Part shown: positions 9,711-19,408 of the stretch, piece by piece | Position numbering within the stretch: position 1 is the stretch's first letter | Layout of the letters: each line of letters begins with the position of its first letter | From: Rhynchopus euleeides | Taxonomy: Eukaryota; Euglenozoa; Diplonemea; Diplonemida; Diplonemidae | Assembly: GCA_963210315.1 (NCBI GenBank) | Contig: OY723255.1 | Coordinates: 2,294,001-2,358,000, forward strand | Reading direction: 5' to 3' | Length of the DNA stretch: 64,000 bases | Notes under the pieces: generated by a model | Told to the model about the DNA's origin: nothing | Seen by the model: the letters and a program-made list of their open reading frames with translations, nothing else | Database searches by the model: none | Made by a program: the position numbers and the translations under genes

Positions 9711-11831
9711 ATGGAGGTGTTCCTGAAGGACAGGCTGTGTGGGGAGCAGCATGCGGTGCACATCGGGGAGGGCGACACCCCGGTTCATCTCAAGGCAAAC
9801 GCACTCGACGTGGTGCTCGGGTACCCTGCTGACGCGCTTCCCGAGGACGTGGAGCTCTCGGTGGATGGGGAGGTGCTCGACGACAGCACCCCTCTGTCCG
9901 GTGCCGCAGGTGTGTCGCAGGGGTGCTGCATCGACGTGGCGCTCTCGGGTGCTCGCTTCGTTGAGGTGTTGGAGGAGCAAAGGCGTGACAAGCCGGATGG
10001 GTCTGCCGTTGACATCAACACCATACCTGCCTGGGCACGGGGTCTGCGTGATGTGGCGCTTGCGGTGGTGCGGTGTGACGGCAGGGCGTTGCAGCACCTC
10101 GATGAGTCGTTCCGCAGTGACAGACACATCGTCACCGCAGCGGTGCGCAGTCACGGTGACGCATTTCAATACGCCTCCGAAGACCTGCGTGCAGATGAGG
10201 ACGTGGTGCTGTCGGTGGCACTGATGAAGTCCTCCGCCGTGAGGCATGCATCACCTGCACTGCTCAGCAACAAGCCTTTCGTCCTCACTCTTGTGCAACG
10301 CTCTGACCGTGTACTCGCGCATGTCGATTCAGCGCTGCAGGCCGACAGAGAGGTCGTCATGGCGGCAGTTCAATGTGACCCTGGCGCACTCGAGTACGCC
10401 TGTGAGTCCCTCCGCAACGACAGGCAGGTGGTCATGGCGGCACGCGGTGGTCTCCAGCACGCAAGTGCTGCATTACGCAACGACAAGGAGCTTGTTCTCC
10501 GTGCCATACAGATACGGAGGCGCGTGATTTTTGATGTTCCTGCTTCTTCGGCACTGCGTCACAACAGGGAAGTGGTGCTGGCTGCCTCTCGTCTCTGGGG
10601 ATGCAACTTCAGAACGGCATCAGCCGGACTGCTTCACGACAGGGAGTTCCAACACGAGGCCGTCCTGTGGAACGGTGAGGTGTTGGAGAATGTCCCCGAG
10701 CCGGAGGAGCCGTGCTCAGACGTGCCGCTTCACCAAGACCGGGACCTTATCCTTGCAGCAGTCGAGACCTACCCCCCGTCACTCGAAAAGGCCGACCCTT
10801 CCCTGCAGGGCGACAGGGAGGTGGTGCTCGCTGCGATGCGCAGTCGAGCACCGTGGGGTCAATACCTTGCACTGAGCCATGCACCCTCACACCTGAAGAA
10901 GGACGAGGAGGTGGTGCTGGCGGGTGTGCAGCGTGACGAACTTGTTCTCGGAGAAGCAGACTCCTCGCTTCGCAGCAACAGAGAATTCGTGCTGCAGTGT
11001 GTCAAGCTGCAGGGGTCTGCCTTAAGGTACGCCTCCCCCCCTGCGTCCAGCGACAGGGAGGTGCAGCTTGCTGCGGTGGCACAGGACCCAGGTGCTTTGG
11101 AGTTCTGTGATGAGTCGATCCGCAGCAACAGAGATGTGGTCCTCACAGCCATGCGGAAGGGGGGCTATGATTTGAAGTATGTTTCAGACAACCTGCGCAA
11201 GGACCGTGAGGTCGTGCTTGCTGCTGTGAAGTCGTCTCAGTCACTCCAGCATGCTGACGTGGCATTCCGCCAGGACGAGGAGGTGGTGCTCGCATCTATA
11301 CACACTGGCGGGGGAGCTCTTCAACACGCCGACCCTTCATTCCGCAGCAACAGAGACTTCATGCTGACAGCCGTCCGCAAGTGCGGATTGGCTCTTCGCT
11401 ACGCCAGTCCTTCACTGTGCCGTGACAAGGAGCTTCAACTGGCTGCCGTCTTGCAGGATGGGAGGGCGTTGCAGTACGCTGACCCTTCACTGCGAAGCGA
11501 CAGGTCGGTTGTGCTTCAAGCGGCTCGTGCACACGGCGGTGCTCTGCAGTTCGCCAATCCCGTGTTCTGTGGTGATGAGGAGGTGGTCCTCGCAGCCGTG
11601 ACAAGTTCCGGCAGTGCGCTAGGCTTCGCCCACCACACACTGTGGAACAGGCGTGAGGTGGTGCTGGCGGCTGTGCGCCAGGAGGGATGTGCCCTTCGGT
11701 ACGCCCCCACAGCGCTGTGCTGCGACAAGGAGGTGGTGCTGGCGGCTGTGCGTGCCGACCCAGACGCCTACATCTACGCGTCTGCCCCGCTGCGCCGCGA
11801 CAGCGACGTCCTTGCTGCCGCCTTTCCATGA
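9711..11831 (+). CDS. Ubiquitin-like + DUF4116-repeat protein, copy 1
   Basis: 706 residues from the ATG in GCAATGGAGG. Residues 1-78 are a ubiquitin-like domain that parallels the one in the WD40 proteins ([14 protein letters not shown], then DGEVLDD, then a GCCID strand). From about residue 105 to the end there are about 23 units of roughly 25 residues with the DUF4116 signature (D-R-E-V-V-L-A-A-V ... AL-x-YA-x-x-x-LR-x-D). DUF4116 has no firmly assigned function; tandem copies are common in large protist families. The frame is open upstream because of an adjoining WD40 tail fragment, but copy 2 supports this start. No membrane segments are visible. Confidence 0.85.
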   Translation: MEVFLKDRLCGEQHAVHIGEGDTPVHLKANALDVVLGYPADALPEDVELSVDGEVLDDSTPLSGAAGVSQGCCIDVALSGARFVEVLEEQRRDKPDGSAVDINTIPAWARGLRDVALAVVRCDGRALQHLDESFRSDRHIVTAAVRSHGDAFQYASEDLRADEDVVLSVALMKSSAVRHASPALLSNKPFVLTLVQRSDRVLAHVDSALQADREVVMAAVQCDPGALEYACESLRNDRQVVMAARGGLQHASAALRNDKELVLRAIQIRRRVIFDVPASSALRHNREVVLAASRLWGCNFRTASAGLLHDREFQHEAVLWNGEVLENVPEPEEPCSDVPLHQDRDLILAAVETYPPSLEKADPSLQGDREVVLAAMRSRAPWGQYLALSHAPSHLKKDEEVVLAGVQRDELVLGEADSSLRSNREFVLQCVKLQGSALRYASPPASSDREVQLAAVAQDPGALEFCDESIRSNRDVVLTAMRKGGYDLKYVSDNLRKDREVVLAAVKSSQSLQHADVAFRQDEEVVLASIHTGGGALQHADPSFRSNRDFMLTAVRKCGLALRYASPSLCRDKELQLAAVLQDGRALQYADPSLRSDRSVVLQAARAHGGALQFANPVFCGDEEVVLAAVTSSGSALGFAHHTLWNRREVVLAAVRQEGCALRYAPTALCCDKEVVLAAVRADPDAYIYASAPLRRDSDVLAAAFP

Positions 11832-12757
11832 CCCGCACCACCACCACAAGAAGAGATGCTGCTGGCTCTGAAGCTGAAGCCCCTAGCCACCGCAGCGTGT
11901 CTCTGTCAAGCCGGTCAAGCGACGCTTCGCATTCGCCATCCCCTCCGTGCAAAGGCATGCAGCGCGGCCTTCCTGTTCCGTGTGGGCGCAGGGGCTGGCA
12001 GAGGGCCTGTGGCTTCTGCGTGAGGCATGAATGTATCCACGCTCCTCCTCCCTGACCCCCCGTGCTGCGGGAATCCTCTCGCTGGCTGCCACCACCTTGG
12101 GTCGGGTTCTGTCGACCAGAGAGCCCTGGGGGCAGGATGTTGCACTGCAGGGTCATCCCAGCCGTGCCGAAGAACGTCATGCAGAGGTCGAAGGGCTAGG
12201 GCGGCACTTACGAGGGATGCCTCTTTTTTTTGAGCACATGGTCACATGATGGTGCGTAAAAGTGTAGAAGCGTCAACGCAACAAACAACAGGAAAATCAT
12301 CAGAGCGGTTGTCGCTGTGAAGTGACAGGGCGCTTTCTGTGTGTCTAGCTATCTCGTGTCCACATGTGGTGGAAGCGTCAACGCATCATTAAGGAAGAAG
12401 GAAGCACGGTTGCTACGCTTTTGCGTGCCATACGCATTGGCAGATCTGAACTTGAAAGCATGCAGCAGCTGGGGGTGGGGGGCAGGGGGGCGGCGGAGTG
12501 TAGTGTGACTGCAACACAGGAAAGGCTGTTCGAGGGGACGTCAAGTGTTGAAAAAGGACGAATCCACGTGACGCCACCCACACTCCCCCCCTGCATGTCT
12601 GACAGCGTGGGCCGCGGGTCGTTTATTCTTGCCAACAAAGTATTGCCCACAGGACAGCAACACAGCACACGAGTGAAGGGAGATCACCCCTGTGCTTCCT
12701 TCCACTTCTACTTCAATACCCCCGCTCCCTCTGTTCTGTGTGTGACGCTCCGCGGGG
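11832..12757. other. Intergenic region with a repeat terminus
   Basis: No gene supported. It holds the B-type terminus of a tyrosine-recombinase element at about 12259-12333 and a second GGAAGCGTCAACGCA motif at 12371-12385. Confidence 0.4.
12259..12333 (+). repeat. F3 terminus (B part) with the GAAGCGTCAACGCA motif
   Basis: GTAGAAGCGTCAACGCAAC... followed by CATCAGAGCGGTTGTCGCTG and GAAGTGACAGGGCGC. It matches 37469-37545 on the same strand and 60691-60770 on the opposite strand. Interpreted as a solo B repeat of a split-direct-repeat retrotransposon. Confidence 0.55.
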
Positions 12758-13057
12758 GTGACCGGCGTCGCCCTGAATCAGGACGAGCAGCACCTGGTGT
12801 CATGCTCTGGCGACAAGTCACTCAAGGTGTGGTGCACAACCTCCCTCAGATGCCTGCGTACTGTCCTCCTGGACAACGACTGCGACTCCCTTGCTGTGTC
12901 ACAGCCAGGTGATGTTGTTGCCGTGCAGCCTACTTTGTCTACTTTCGATGACGCCGTCTCGCTGTACCGGCTCAGCACAGGTGAACGTTTGGGTAAGGTG
13001 CCCTTCGAAGGTGAGGGTGTTGCACTCAGCCCCTGCGGGAGGTGGCTCTTCACACCA
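12758..13057 (+). pseudogene. 3' fragment of a WD40 gene (last three blades)
   Basis: It encodes the end of blade 5 (DEQHLVSCSGDKSLKVWCTT), blade 6 and most of blade 7 (VALSPCGRWLFTP), then diverges at about 13058. There is no N-terminal ubiquitin-like domain, no first four blades and no normal ending, so it is a truncated copy. It directly precedes the cyclase-like gene. Confidence 0.75.
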
Positions 13058-13337
13058 AGAAAGACAATGGGGATGGCTAGCCCCACAAATGGTGTTGGTG
13101 GCCTCAGGATATCATTCTGGCACCCTTTGGGGTCGGTGCGTGTGTCAGGTAGGGGCTGAGAGGTGTTTCGAGCGTGTCCTGAAAATGCCCATATTCTCAC
13201 AGGGGTATACCTACCCCTACCCCCCCTTTGACAGATTGTGTGCGTTGCTGAGCACCAGTTGCTCCAGCACAACCCTTGGTGCTTGCTACCTCCACGTGTC
13301 CTCACGCAGACCCACACACCACCCCCTCCCCACACCG

Positions 13338-15114
13338 ATGGGACTATTTGAAGCCATCGTGTCGATGGACGGGCGGCTCACGGGGAAGGACCGGGAGGGC
13401 AGGCGCCTGCTCTTCACCACCGCGATCTTCTGCTCTGCCATCGTTGCCTCCGCATTTGCGATGACCGATCCTGAGCATCTCACGTCGTTGGTTGTGGCGC
13501 ACTACGCCAGCATACTGGCCACCATGGGTCATCGCGCAGTGCCTGTGCCGCCTCCGTATCACAGGGCGCATGGTGAAAATGTACATTGTGGTGTGGACGG
13601 CCTCCATCTGCTGCCTGCATCTCCACAACCAAGCGGTGAACGTGTCCCCCAGGTGGTCGCTGTTCGTCATGGTGTTGGACCTCTCGCTGGTGCTGCGTCT
13701 TGGGAGGCGCTTTGCCACAGGCCTTATGGCTGGTGTGATCCTGTGGATTTTCCTGCTGCATCTCGACCTCCACGTGCGGTTTGGCCTGCTGGATTTGCCC
13801 GGGAGTCTGTCCACATCGATCCGTATCGAGCAGTTGGCGATAGAATGCCAATGCACCGACCCACCGTGCACCAGGAGCGTGTCCTGGACTGTTGTCAATT
13901 CGTTGACTGTGTCCCTGGTGCTTCTCATCGACTTCCTCGCGACGCGCGGGTTTGCAGAGGAGGCGGAGAAGGAGCAGGCGGCGATGGCACGGACCATCGA
14001 GACTGTGGAGGCGGCGGCACAGCTGCTTGCGGGCTACGACGTCGACACCGTGGCGGAGCTGCTGGAGGCGGCGGAGGGGCGTCTCCCGCCTGCGATGCAT
14101 GCCGCGCTGCAGCGTCTGGAGCAGAACCTGCGGTCGTACCGCGCCTACCTCCCGAAGTCGTGCCTGCCGCTTCAGGCGGCAGTGATGGAGGGCGACGACG
14201 ACTCTGCCGAGGCGTCTTCCAGATCGATGTCTCATGCTTCCACTTCGTTGTCGACCGTCCCTCGAGACCTCAGCCTCCAGTGGGTGATAAAGTCCAGCAA
14301 GGCAAGCCTGCTTGTGCTGAACGTGTGTGGTTCGATTAGTCTGCTGGAGGAGAACGTTGCAGGCTTCACGCACGTCTTCAATGAGGTCCTGACTTCAGCA
14401 CTGGACGTAACGCACCGGCGCCACGGGCTTGTCGATGTATTCGTAGGCGACAGGGTGCTGGCGTCGTTCAACACGTGGATGCCGTGTGCCGTGCACGCTA
14501 CGTCTGCTGTGAAGGCGGCGCAGCACATTGTACATGCGGTGGGCAACATGGCGTGCGGGCCGCAGGGCGTGCGTGTCAGTATCGGGCTTGCGACAGGCAG
14601 GGTGCTGCACGGGGACGTGGGGTGTGCCGAGATGCGGCGCTTCAGCGTGCTGGGCAGTGTCCCGCTTATTTCATGCGGGATGGAACGTGCGGCACGTGCG
14701 TTCGGGTTGCCGGCTGTGTGCAACCGCAGCCTGCAGCAGGACGCAGAGATCGAGCACGTGCTGCTGCTGGTGCCGCGCCTGGTGCACCTGGTGAAGGCGC
14801 GTGCGTGTGGCGGGGACACGCTGCGCGACGCTGTGCCTGACTACGGCGGGGAGCAGCCTGTGTACGAGGTGCGTGTGCCTGACGGTGACTTCGAAGAGAG
14901 CCTGCCTGCCAACGAGTGGCTGTACCAGATCGGGCCAGGCGCTGCCGAGTGGGCTCCTTACAACAACGCTGTGCGGAAGTACCTCAAGGGTGCGGGTGTG
15001 GACGACGTTGCACCGGATGCACTGGCGGCGCCGGATGCAGGGCAGCACGAGGCTGCTGTGCGGCACAGCCTGGCTCAGCTCGCCTGTCGGCGGGCCCTGA
15101 TGGTCCAGGCATAA
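13338..15114 (+). CDS. Membrane protein with degenerate class III nucleotide cyclase domain; one frame break
   Basis: The ATG at 13338 opens a frame with hydrophobic segments (RLLFTTAIFCSAIVASAFAM). A net +1 shift between about 13500 and 13560 is needed to continue in the frame that runs to 15114. That frame carries further membrane segments (about 13570-13940), a charged helical linker (AEEAEKEQAAMARTIE), a YRAYLP motif and a cyclase homology domain with FVGDRVLASF and SIGLATGRVLHGDVG. In class III cyclases the first metal Asp sits where this protein has LNVCGS, and the Asn/Arg pair after the GLATG block is replaced by PLISCG, so catalysis is unlikely. The break could be a mutation, an assembly error or a very short intron. 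Confidence 0.65.
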
Positions 15115-15640
15115 CACCGGCCCTGGCAGCACCCCACGCACCGTTGTCCCGTGCCCCAAGACTGCTGCACCCCTCCTCCTGTCTTGGTTGCTTCGAGCTC
15201 AAGGCCCAGGCCACCCCAACACACATGTTGTGTTCATTTGCGAATCCGCTGCAAGGGGACCCATCCGTATCGTGCCGTGCCTGTTCATTTACACATCCCG
15301 GTCGACAAGGCCCCGGGAAGAAATCGTGGGGTGTTCTCGCGATCGACGAACACCCATTACGAGTAAAGCGATGTCGTTCGGTTATTATTCTCCCTCCCCC
15401 CTCCTTTCTTGTCGCCTGCTGAGGCTGTCGCCCCACCCAATCACCCGCCCAAGCCCCCCTGCATTCTCAAGTGGTGGCACCGCTCTGAAGCAGCCTGTCT
15501 TTGATCCCCACCCCACTATCGCACACCGCACACACCGCCACACCCTCCAGCAAACCTGCAAACCCACAAATTGGTGGTGCGACTTCCCCAGCCCAAGCCT
15601 CGTTAGGCCACCGCCCGCTCCGTGAGTGTGCAAGGCACAC
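15115..15640. other. Intergenic region after the cyclase gene
   Basis: No gene supported. From about 15500 it resembles the WD leader (CCCCACTATCGCACACCGCACACACCGCCACACCCTCCAG), leading into the broken WD fragment at 15641. Confidence 0.4.
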
Positions 15641-15975
15641 ATGGATGTCTCCGTGCGTCACACTGGGACCGGAGACTGGTAGAACAGGGTAAACCCCATA
15701 CCTTGCTCCCAAGGCAGGGCAGTGGTATGGATTTTCCAATCCAGTCACTGAGTGGTGAGGGACCTGTCATGTTTACTGCTTCTGCTTTTACTCTGTATTT
15801 GCATTTGCGATGAGAAACATACTTGTTCCCATTACTAAACCCTAGAGTACAGGAAACATTGCTTGGAGTGCTGATAATGGATGGGATGTGGATGAGCATT
15901 ACGAAGCAATTGACTGGGACCGGAGACAGCTGTGTCGTTGGAGTTCCGGAAGGCGAGACCGTGATCAGGCTGAAG
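15641..15975 (+). pseudogene. Ubiquitin-like domain fragment of a WD gene, split by an insertion
   Basis: It starts ATGGATGTCTCCGTGCGTCA (MDVSVRHTGTGD), is interrupted at 15677, and resumes after the insertion with ACAGCTGTGTCGTTGG through GAGACCGTGATCAGGCTGAAG before diverging at 15976. Only the first strands and the start of the helix of the ubiquitin-like domain are left. Confidence 0.75.
15677..15912. mobile_element. 236-bp insertion with a 15-bp target-site duplication
   Basis: ACTGGGACCGGAGAC is present at both 15662-15676 and 15913-15927, bracketing 236 bp of non-WD sequence inside a WD gene fragment. Part of the insert (CTTGCTCCCAAGGCAGGGCAG... CACTGAGTGG... GTTTACTGCTTCTG) recurs at 24735-24845, so it is a dispersed SINE-like element. 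No clear tRNA-type A/B boxes were found by eye. Confidence 0.65.
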
Positions 15976-16449
15976 TGCCGTGTCTCGGGACAGGGGACAC
16001 CAGGGAAGTCAGAGACGGACAGAACGGAGGTTTCACAGTCGCAGCCAGGGGAGCCTGGTAGTGGAACAGGACCAGAGCCTGACGGAACCACTTGACTATA
16101 TGCCAAGTGAGTGCCGCGTGGGGTGAGCTACGACCACGTGATGATGAAGGCTTGAACAAGAGATGAAGCGTTTAGTGTATACGAATGTGTGAGGTGAGTG
16201 TGTGTGCTGACGGACGTGACGGAACGTGATGAATATATTGTTTTCTAAAACGAATTTCCCCCCCCCCTCCCCCCGGAACCTGAGAATGTGACCGCCTACC
16301 CAATGGTGTTTACACAAAGGAGTTCAGCGTGTTAAACCCCATTCTCTGTTCCCAAGGCAGAGCGGCTATGTGTACCCAGAGTGTACGTACGTGCACATGG
16401 CTCTGCAGATACGCTGAGTGGTGAGGGGCATGCCTGTTTTTCTTTTTTG

Positions 16450-16605
16450 TTTTGTAGACCAACACACGCCAGTGTATTGAAGGAAATACTTTCCAAGCGT
16501 TGCAACACGACTAACACCACTCACTTCCTCCTGTGCTCCTCCACCTTTTCTGTACTTCATTGGCAGGCAAGACACTTCGAAGGACGTTCCGGGGGGAAAG
16601 ATCAG
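16450..16605 (+). repeat. Split direct repeat A1 of element 1
   Basis: 156 bp from TTTTGTAGACCAACACACGC to GGGGGGAAAGATCAG. Repeated at 21284-21437 with a 2-bp difference in length (TTCATTGGCAGG against TTCAGGCAGG). Confidence 0.85.
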
Positions 16606-17275
16606 CCGGCCTACGAGCCCGCCACCACGAGCGCGAAAGCGGTGAGCAGCAGTGAGTCGCAGCTTGGCCTACGAGCCACCGCAGAGGAGTGAGTCACAGC
16701 CGGCCTACGAGCCCGCCACCACGAGACGCGAAAGCGGTGTTTATCTAGCAGCAGTGAGCCACAGCCGGCCAACGAGCCCGCCACCACGAGACGCGACAGC
16801 GGTGTTTATCTAGCAGCAGTGAGCCACAGCCGGCCTACGAGCCCGCCACCACGAGACGCGAAAGCGGTTTTCTATCTAGAGCAGCAGTGAGCCACAGCCG
16901 GCCAACGAGCCCGCCACCACGAGACGCGAAAGCGGTGTTTATCTAGCAGCGGTGAGCCACAGCCGGCCAACGAGCCCGCCACCACGAGACGCGAAAGCGG
17001 TGTTTATCTAGCAGCAGTGAGCCACAGCCGGCCAACGAGCCCGCCACCACGAGCGCGAATAGCGGTGTTTATCTAGCAGCAGTGAGCCGCAGTTGGGCCC
17101 ACGAGCCATCGCAGAGGAGTGAGTCGCAGCCGGCCTACGAGCCCACCACCACGAGACCGAAAGCGGTGTTTTATCTAGCGGTTCGACACACAGACCAGGT
17201 GCAGATCACAGACCAGGTGCAGATAAGCGTGAGTCGCAGCGTTGGCCAACACGCGAAAGCGGTGTTTATCTAGGC
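16606..17275 (+). repeat. Minisatellite between A1 and gag of element 1
   Basis: About ten imperfect units of roughly 60 bp (core CAGCCGGCCAACGAGCCCGC, then CACGAGACGCGAAAGCGG, TGTTTATCTAGCAGCAGTGAG). It ends just before the gag ATG at 17306. The second element has an unrelated 55-bp minisatellite in the same place. Confidence 0.85.
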
Positions 17276-17305
17276 CCCGCGGCTCACGCCACACGCCCTG
17301 CCGGC

Positions 17306-18451
17306 ATGGCCTTCCCGTCGCGGCCCCGAGAGGCGGACTGGGAGGGCGTCATGGAACCGCGGCACCAGGGGGACCCCGCCCCCACCATTTACAGGTGCAT
17401 CTTTGAGAGTTGCAGACAGGCGCACGACGGGCGGGGCGGACTCCAGTGCGCAAGGTGCGGGAAGCGATGCACTCGCTCTTGCATGAGGGAGGTGCTCCCC
17501 GTGGACGTGGCCGCCTCCTTCGCCAAGCACGCAGACCACCCGGAGTGGGTGTGCCCAGTGTGCGCGTGGGCCGAGCACGATGAGACACGCTCGGACGCCC
17601 CGCACCCGCCCCCACACGCACCACCACAGGACAGCGACGACGAGCGCGCAGGGTCCACAGACAGCAGCGTCTGCTCGTCGGACCTGAGTGGACAGCTGCC
17701 CACCATCGGGCGCCGTCTTTTCCTGGAGATGCGCGCGACGATCGCCGACCAGGGGAGGGAGATCCAGAGGCTCTCCAAGCGCGTGGAGCAGCTGGAGCAG
17801 GGGGCGATGACCCTCACCCGACGCCTGGAAGCCACCCTGCCCGACGGTTTCACGCCCCACGCTGTCTCGACATGGAAGGGCCTTGAGGAGGCAAACGTGC
17901 GGGTCCTGGTGCGCCAGGAATGCAGCAGGGTGTTCGGGGAGTTCGGCCTTCCGGTGAACCTACGCAGCGCCCAGGAGTACCAGATCGACATCCGGCGGAT
18001 GCTCGATTTGGTCGTCAACACGCTGAGCCTCATCGAAGACAAGCCGCCGAGCCCGAAGCTCCTGCAGATCCTCCACGACGCCATCGTAGAGCTGACAGGC
18101 ATCACGCAGTTGGGGGCGCTGGGAAAGGGCCTCAGGAGGGAGTTGCAGCGGGCAAAGGGGTACACCCCGATGGACTTCACGGCAGTGGCGATGGAGGCTT
18201 TGCTGGCGGAGCTCCAAAACCCCGACAAGAAACGCCGGTCTGAGCGCTACTTCTCAAAGGGTCGCGAGAGGGACTCCGACCGGGGACGCGACCACCGCGA
18301 CAACCGCGACAACCGTGACAAACGTGACAACCGCGACAACCGCGAAAACCGCGAAAACCGCGACAGCCGCGACAGACGCGAGACGCGCGACAACCGCAGC
18401 CGCCCGTCAGAGCCACGGCGGGCGGGAAAGGAATTGCCGCAGAAGCACTGA
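17306..18451 (+). CDS. Gag-like protein of element 1
   Basis: 381 residues. Near the N-terminus is a Cys-rich block (C-x4-C, then C-x2-C, a C-x3-SCM segment and WVCPVC) that looks like a RING/PHD-type zinc-binding module. It is shared with the element 2 Gag (SCM and W-x-CP-x-C conserved). A coiled-coil region follows (RLSKRVEQLEQGAMTLTRRL), then a helical domain and a very basic C-terminus of about 15 D-N-R/D-R-D triplet-like repeats suited to nucleic-acid binding. The stop is TGA followed by CTG, and the same frame stays open beyond it into the recombinase. Confidence 0.8.
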   Translation: MAFPSRPREADWEGVMEPRHQGDPAPTIYRCIFESCRQAHDGRGGLQCARCGKRCTRSCMREVLPVDVAASFAKHADHPEWVCPVCAWAEHDETRSDAPHPPPHAPPQDSDDERAGSTDSSVCSSDLSGQLPTIGRRLFLEMRATIADQGREIQRLSKRVEQLEQGAMTLTRRLEATLPDGFTPHAVSTWKGLEEANVRVLVRQECSRVFGEFGLPVNLRSAQEYQIDIRRMLDLVVNTLSLIEDKPPSPKLLQILHDAIVELTGITQLGALGKGLRRELQRAKGYTPMDFTAVAMEALLAELQNPDKKRRSERYFSKGRERDSDRGRDHRDNRDNRDKRDNRDNRENRENRDSRDRRETRDNRSRPSEPRRAGKELPQKH

Positions 18452-19408
18452 CTGGCCCCGCCCGGGGAAGGGCCACCCTCGAAGAAGGGACGCCCCCGCC
18501 AGGAGGAAGGCCCCCTCAGCCCCAGAAAACGCGCCCGGGTGCTGAAGGGCGCAAAGAGGACACTCGAGAACGCCACCGCCCCCTCGTACCGAAAGACCGC
18601 AGCGAGCGTCCTACGGCGATTCCGCGACTTCAAGCACCAGTGGGTCAAAGAAACAGGGACACAAGTGGACCACGAGACGGCAGTGATCCTTTGGTTGGCG
18701 AAAAAGGAGCTCGACGGTCTGACAAAGGGGTCCGTCCTGCAGTACTGCTCCACGCTGATTGCCGCCCTGCGCCGCGACATGAAGGTAGACCTAAAGGACT
18801 CGGTGCGGATAAAAGATTTTTGCAGGGGACTTCGGCGTGGAGGGGCGCTCAGGCCGAAGAAGCAAGCGACACCAGCCACCAGGCAGGAGTTCGCGACCGC
18901 CGTCAAGATGGAGCCATGCCCAAACATCCGCCTGGTGCTGCAACTATGTTGGCTGGGGAGCGCGAGGGCATCGGACGTGCTGCGCCTGAGGCCTGCAGAC
19001 CTCACCCTCCGTGCCGACAACACGTGGTGTGTGAACTGGACACACACAAAAGCAGATCCATTCAGGCTGGGACATCAGACGGGCCTGGACCTACCCCGCG
19101 CAGCACACACCACCCTCCGAGAACGCCTGCGGGAAATGCCTACGGCAGAGGAGACAGAACGCATCTTCCCGGACGAGATTCGGTCGAGTCACGTGACGCG
19201 GGCCCTACGCAGGGCAAACGAGGCGCTGACTTCACACTCCCTCCGGAGAGGGGCGGCCCACCATCTAAACGCAAAAGGCCTGCCCCTCGAGGAGATCCAG
19301 AAGGTGACACGACACGCGACCGTGGAGTCTCTGATTCGCTACCTACCGCGATCTGGGACTGCGAGGGTGAAGGAGACTGCGGCGACATCAAGACAACTAC
19401 TCCAGTGA
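18452..19408 (+). CDS. Tyrosine recombinase of element 1 (possibly a Gag read-through product)
   Basis: The frame is the same as gag and is open from directly after the gag TGA at 18449-18451 to the TGA at 19406-19408. There is no ATG near its start; the first alternative start would be GTG at 18539. The fold signature is clear: the first catalytic Arg in SARASDVLRL, the H-x-x-R motif in HSLRRGAA, and a final RHATVESLIRYL with His and the nucleophilic Tyr. It would join or resolve the circular element DNA with the genome. The missing ATG plus the shared frame suggest expression as a Gag-YR fusion by stop-codon read-through. Confidence 0.8.
   Translation: MAPPGEGPPSKKGRPRQEEGPLSPRKRARVLKGAKRTLENATAPSYRKTAASVLRRFRDFKHQWVKETGTQVDHETAVILWLAKKELDGLTKGSVLQYCSTLIAALRRDMKVDLKDSVRIKDFCRGLRRGGALRPKKQATPATRQEFATAVKMEPCPNIRLVLQLCWLGSARASDVLRLRPADLTLRADNTWCVNWTHTKADPFRLGHQTGLDLPRAAHTTLRERLREMPTAEETERIFPDEIRSSHVTRALRRANEALTSHSLRRGAAHHLNAKGLPLEEIQKVTRHATVESLIRYLPRSGTARVKETAATSRQLLQ

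Noticed and set aside
15677-15912. tRNA-derived SINE with A and B boxes
   Set aside because: No convincing GGTTCGANTCC-type B box on either strand; only the target duplication and repetition support mobility.
16606-17275. CRISPR-like array
   Set aside because: Units are directly adjacent imperfect tandem copies without unique spacers, in a eukaryotic retroelement.
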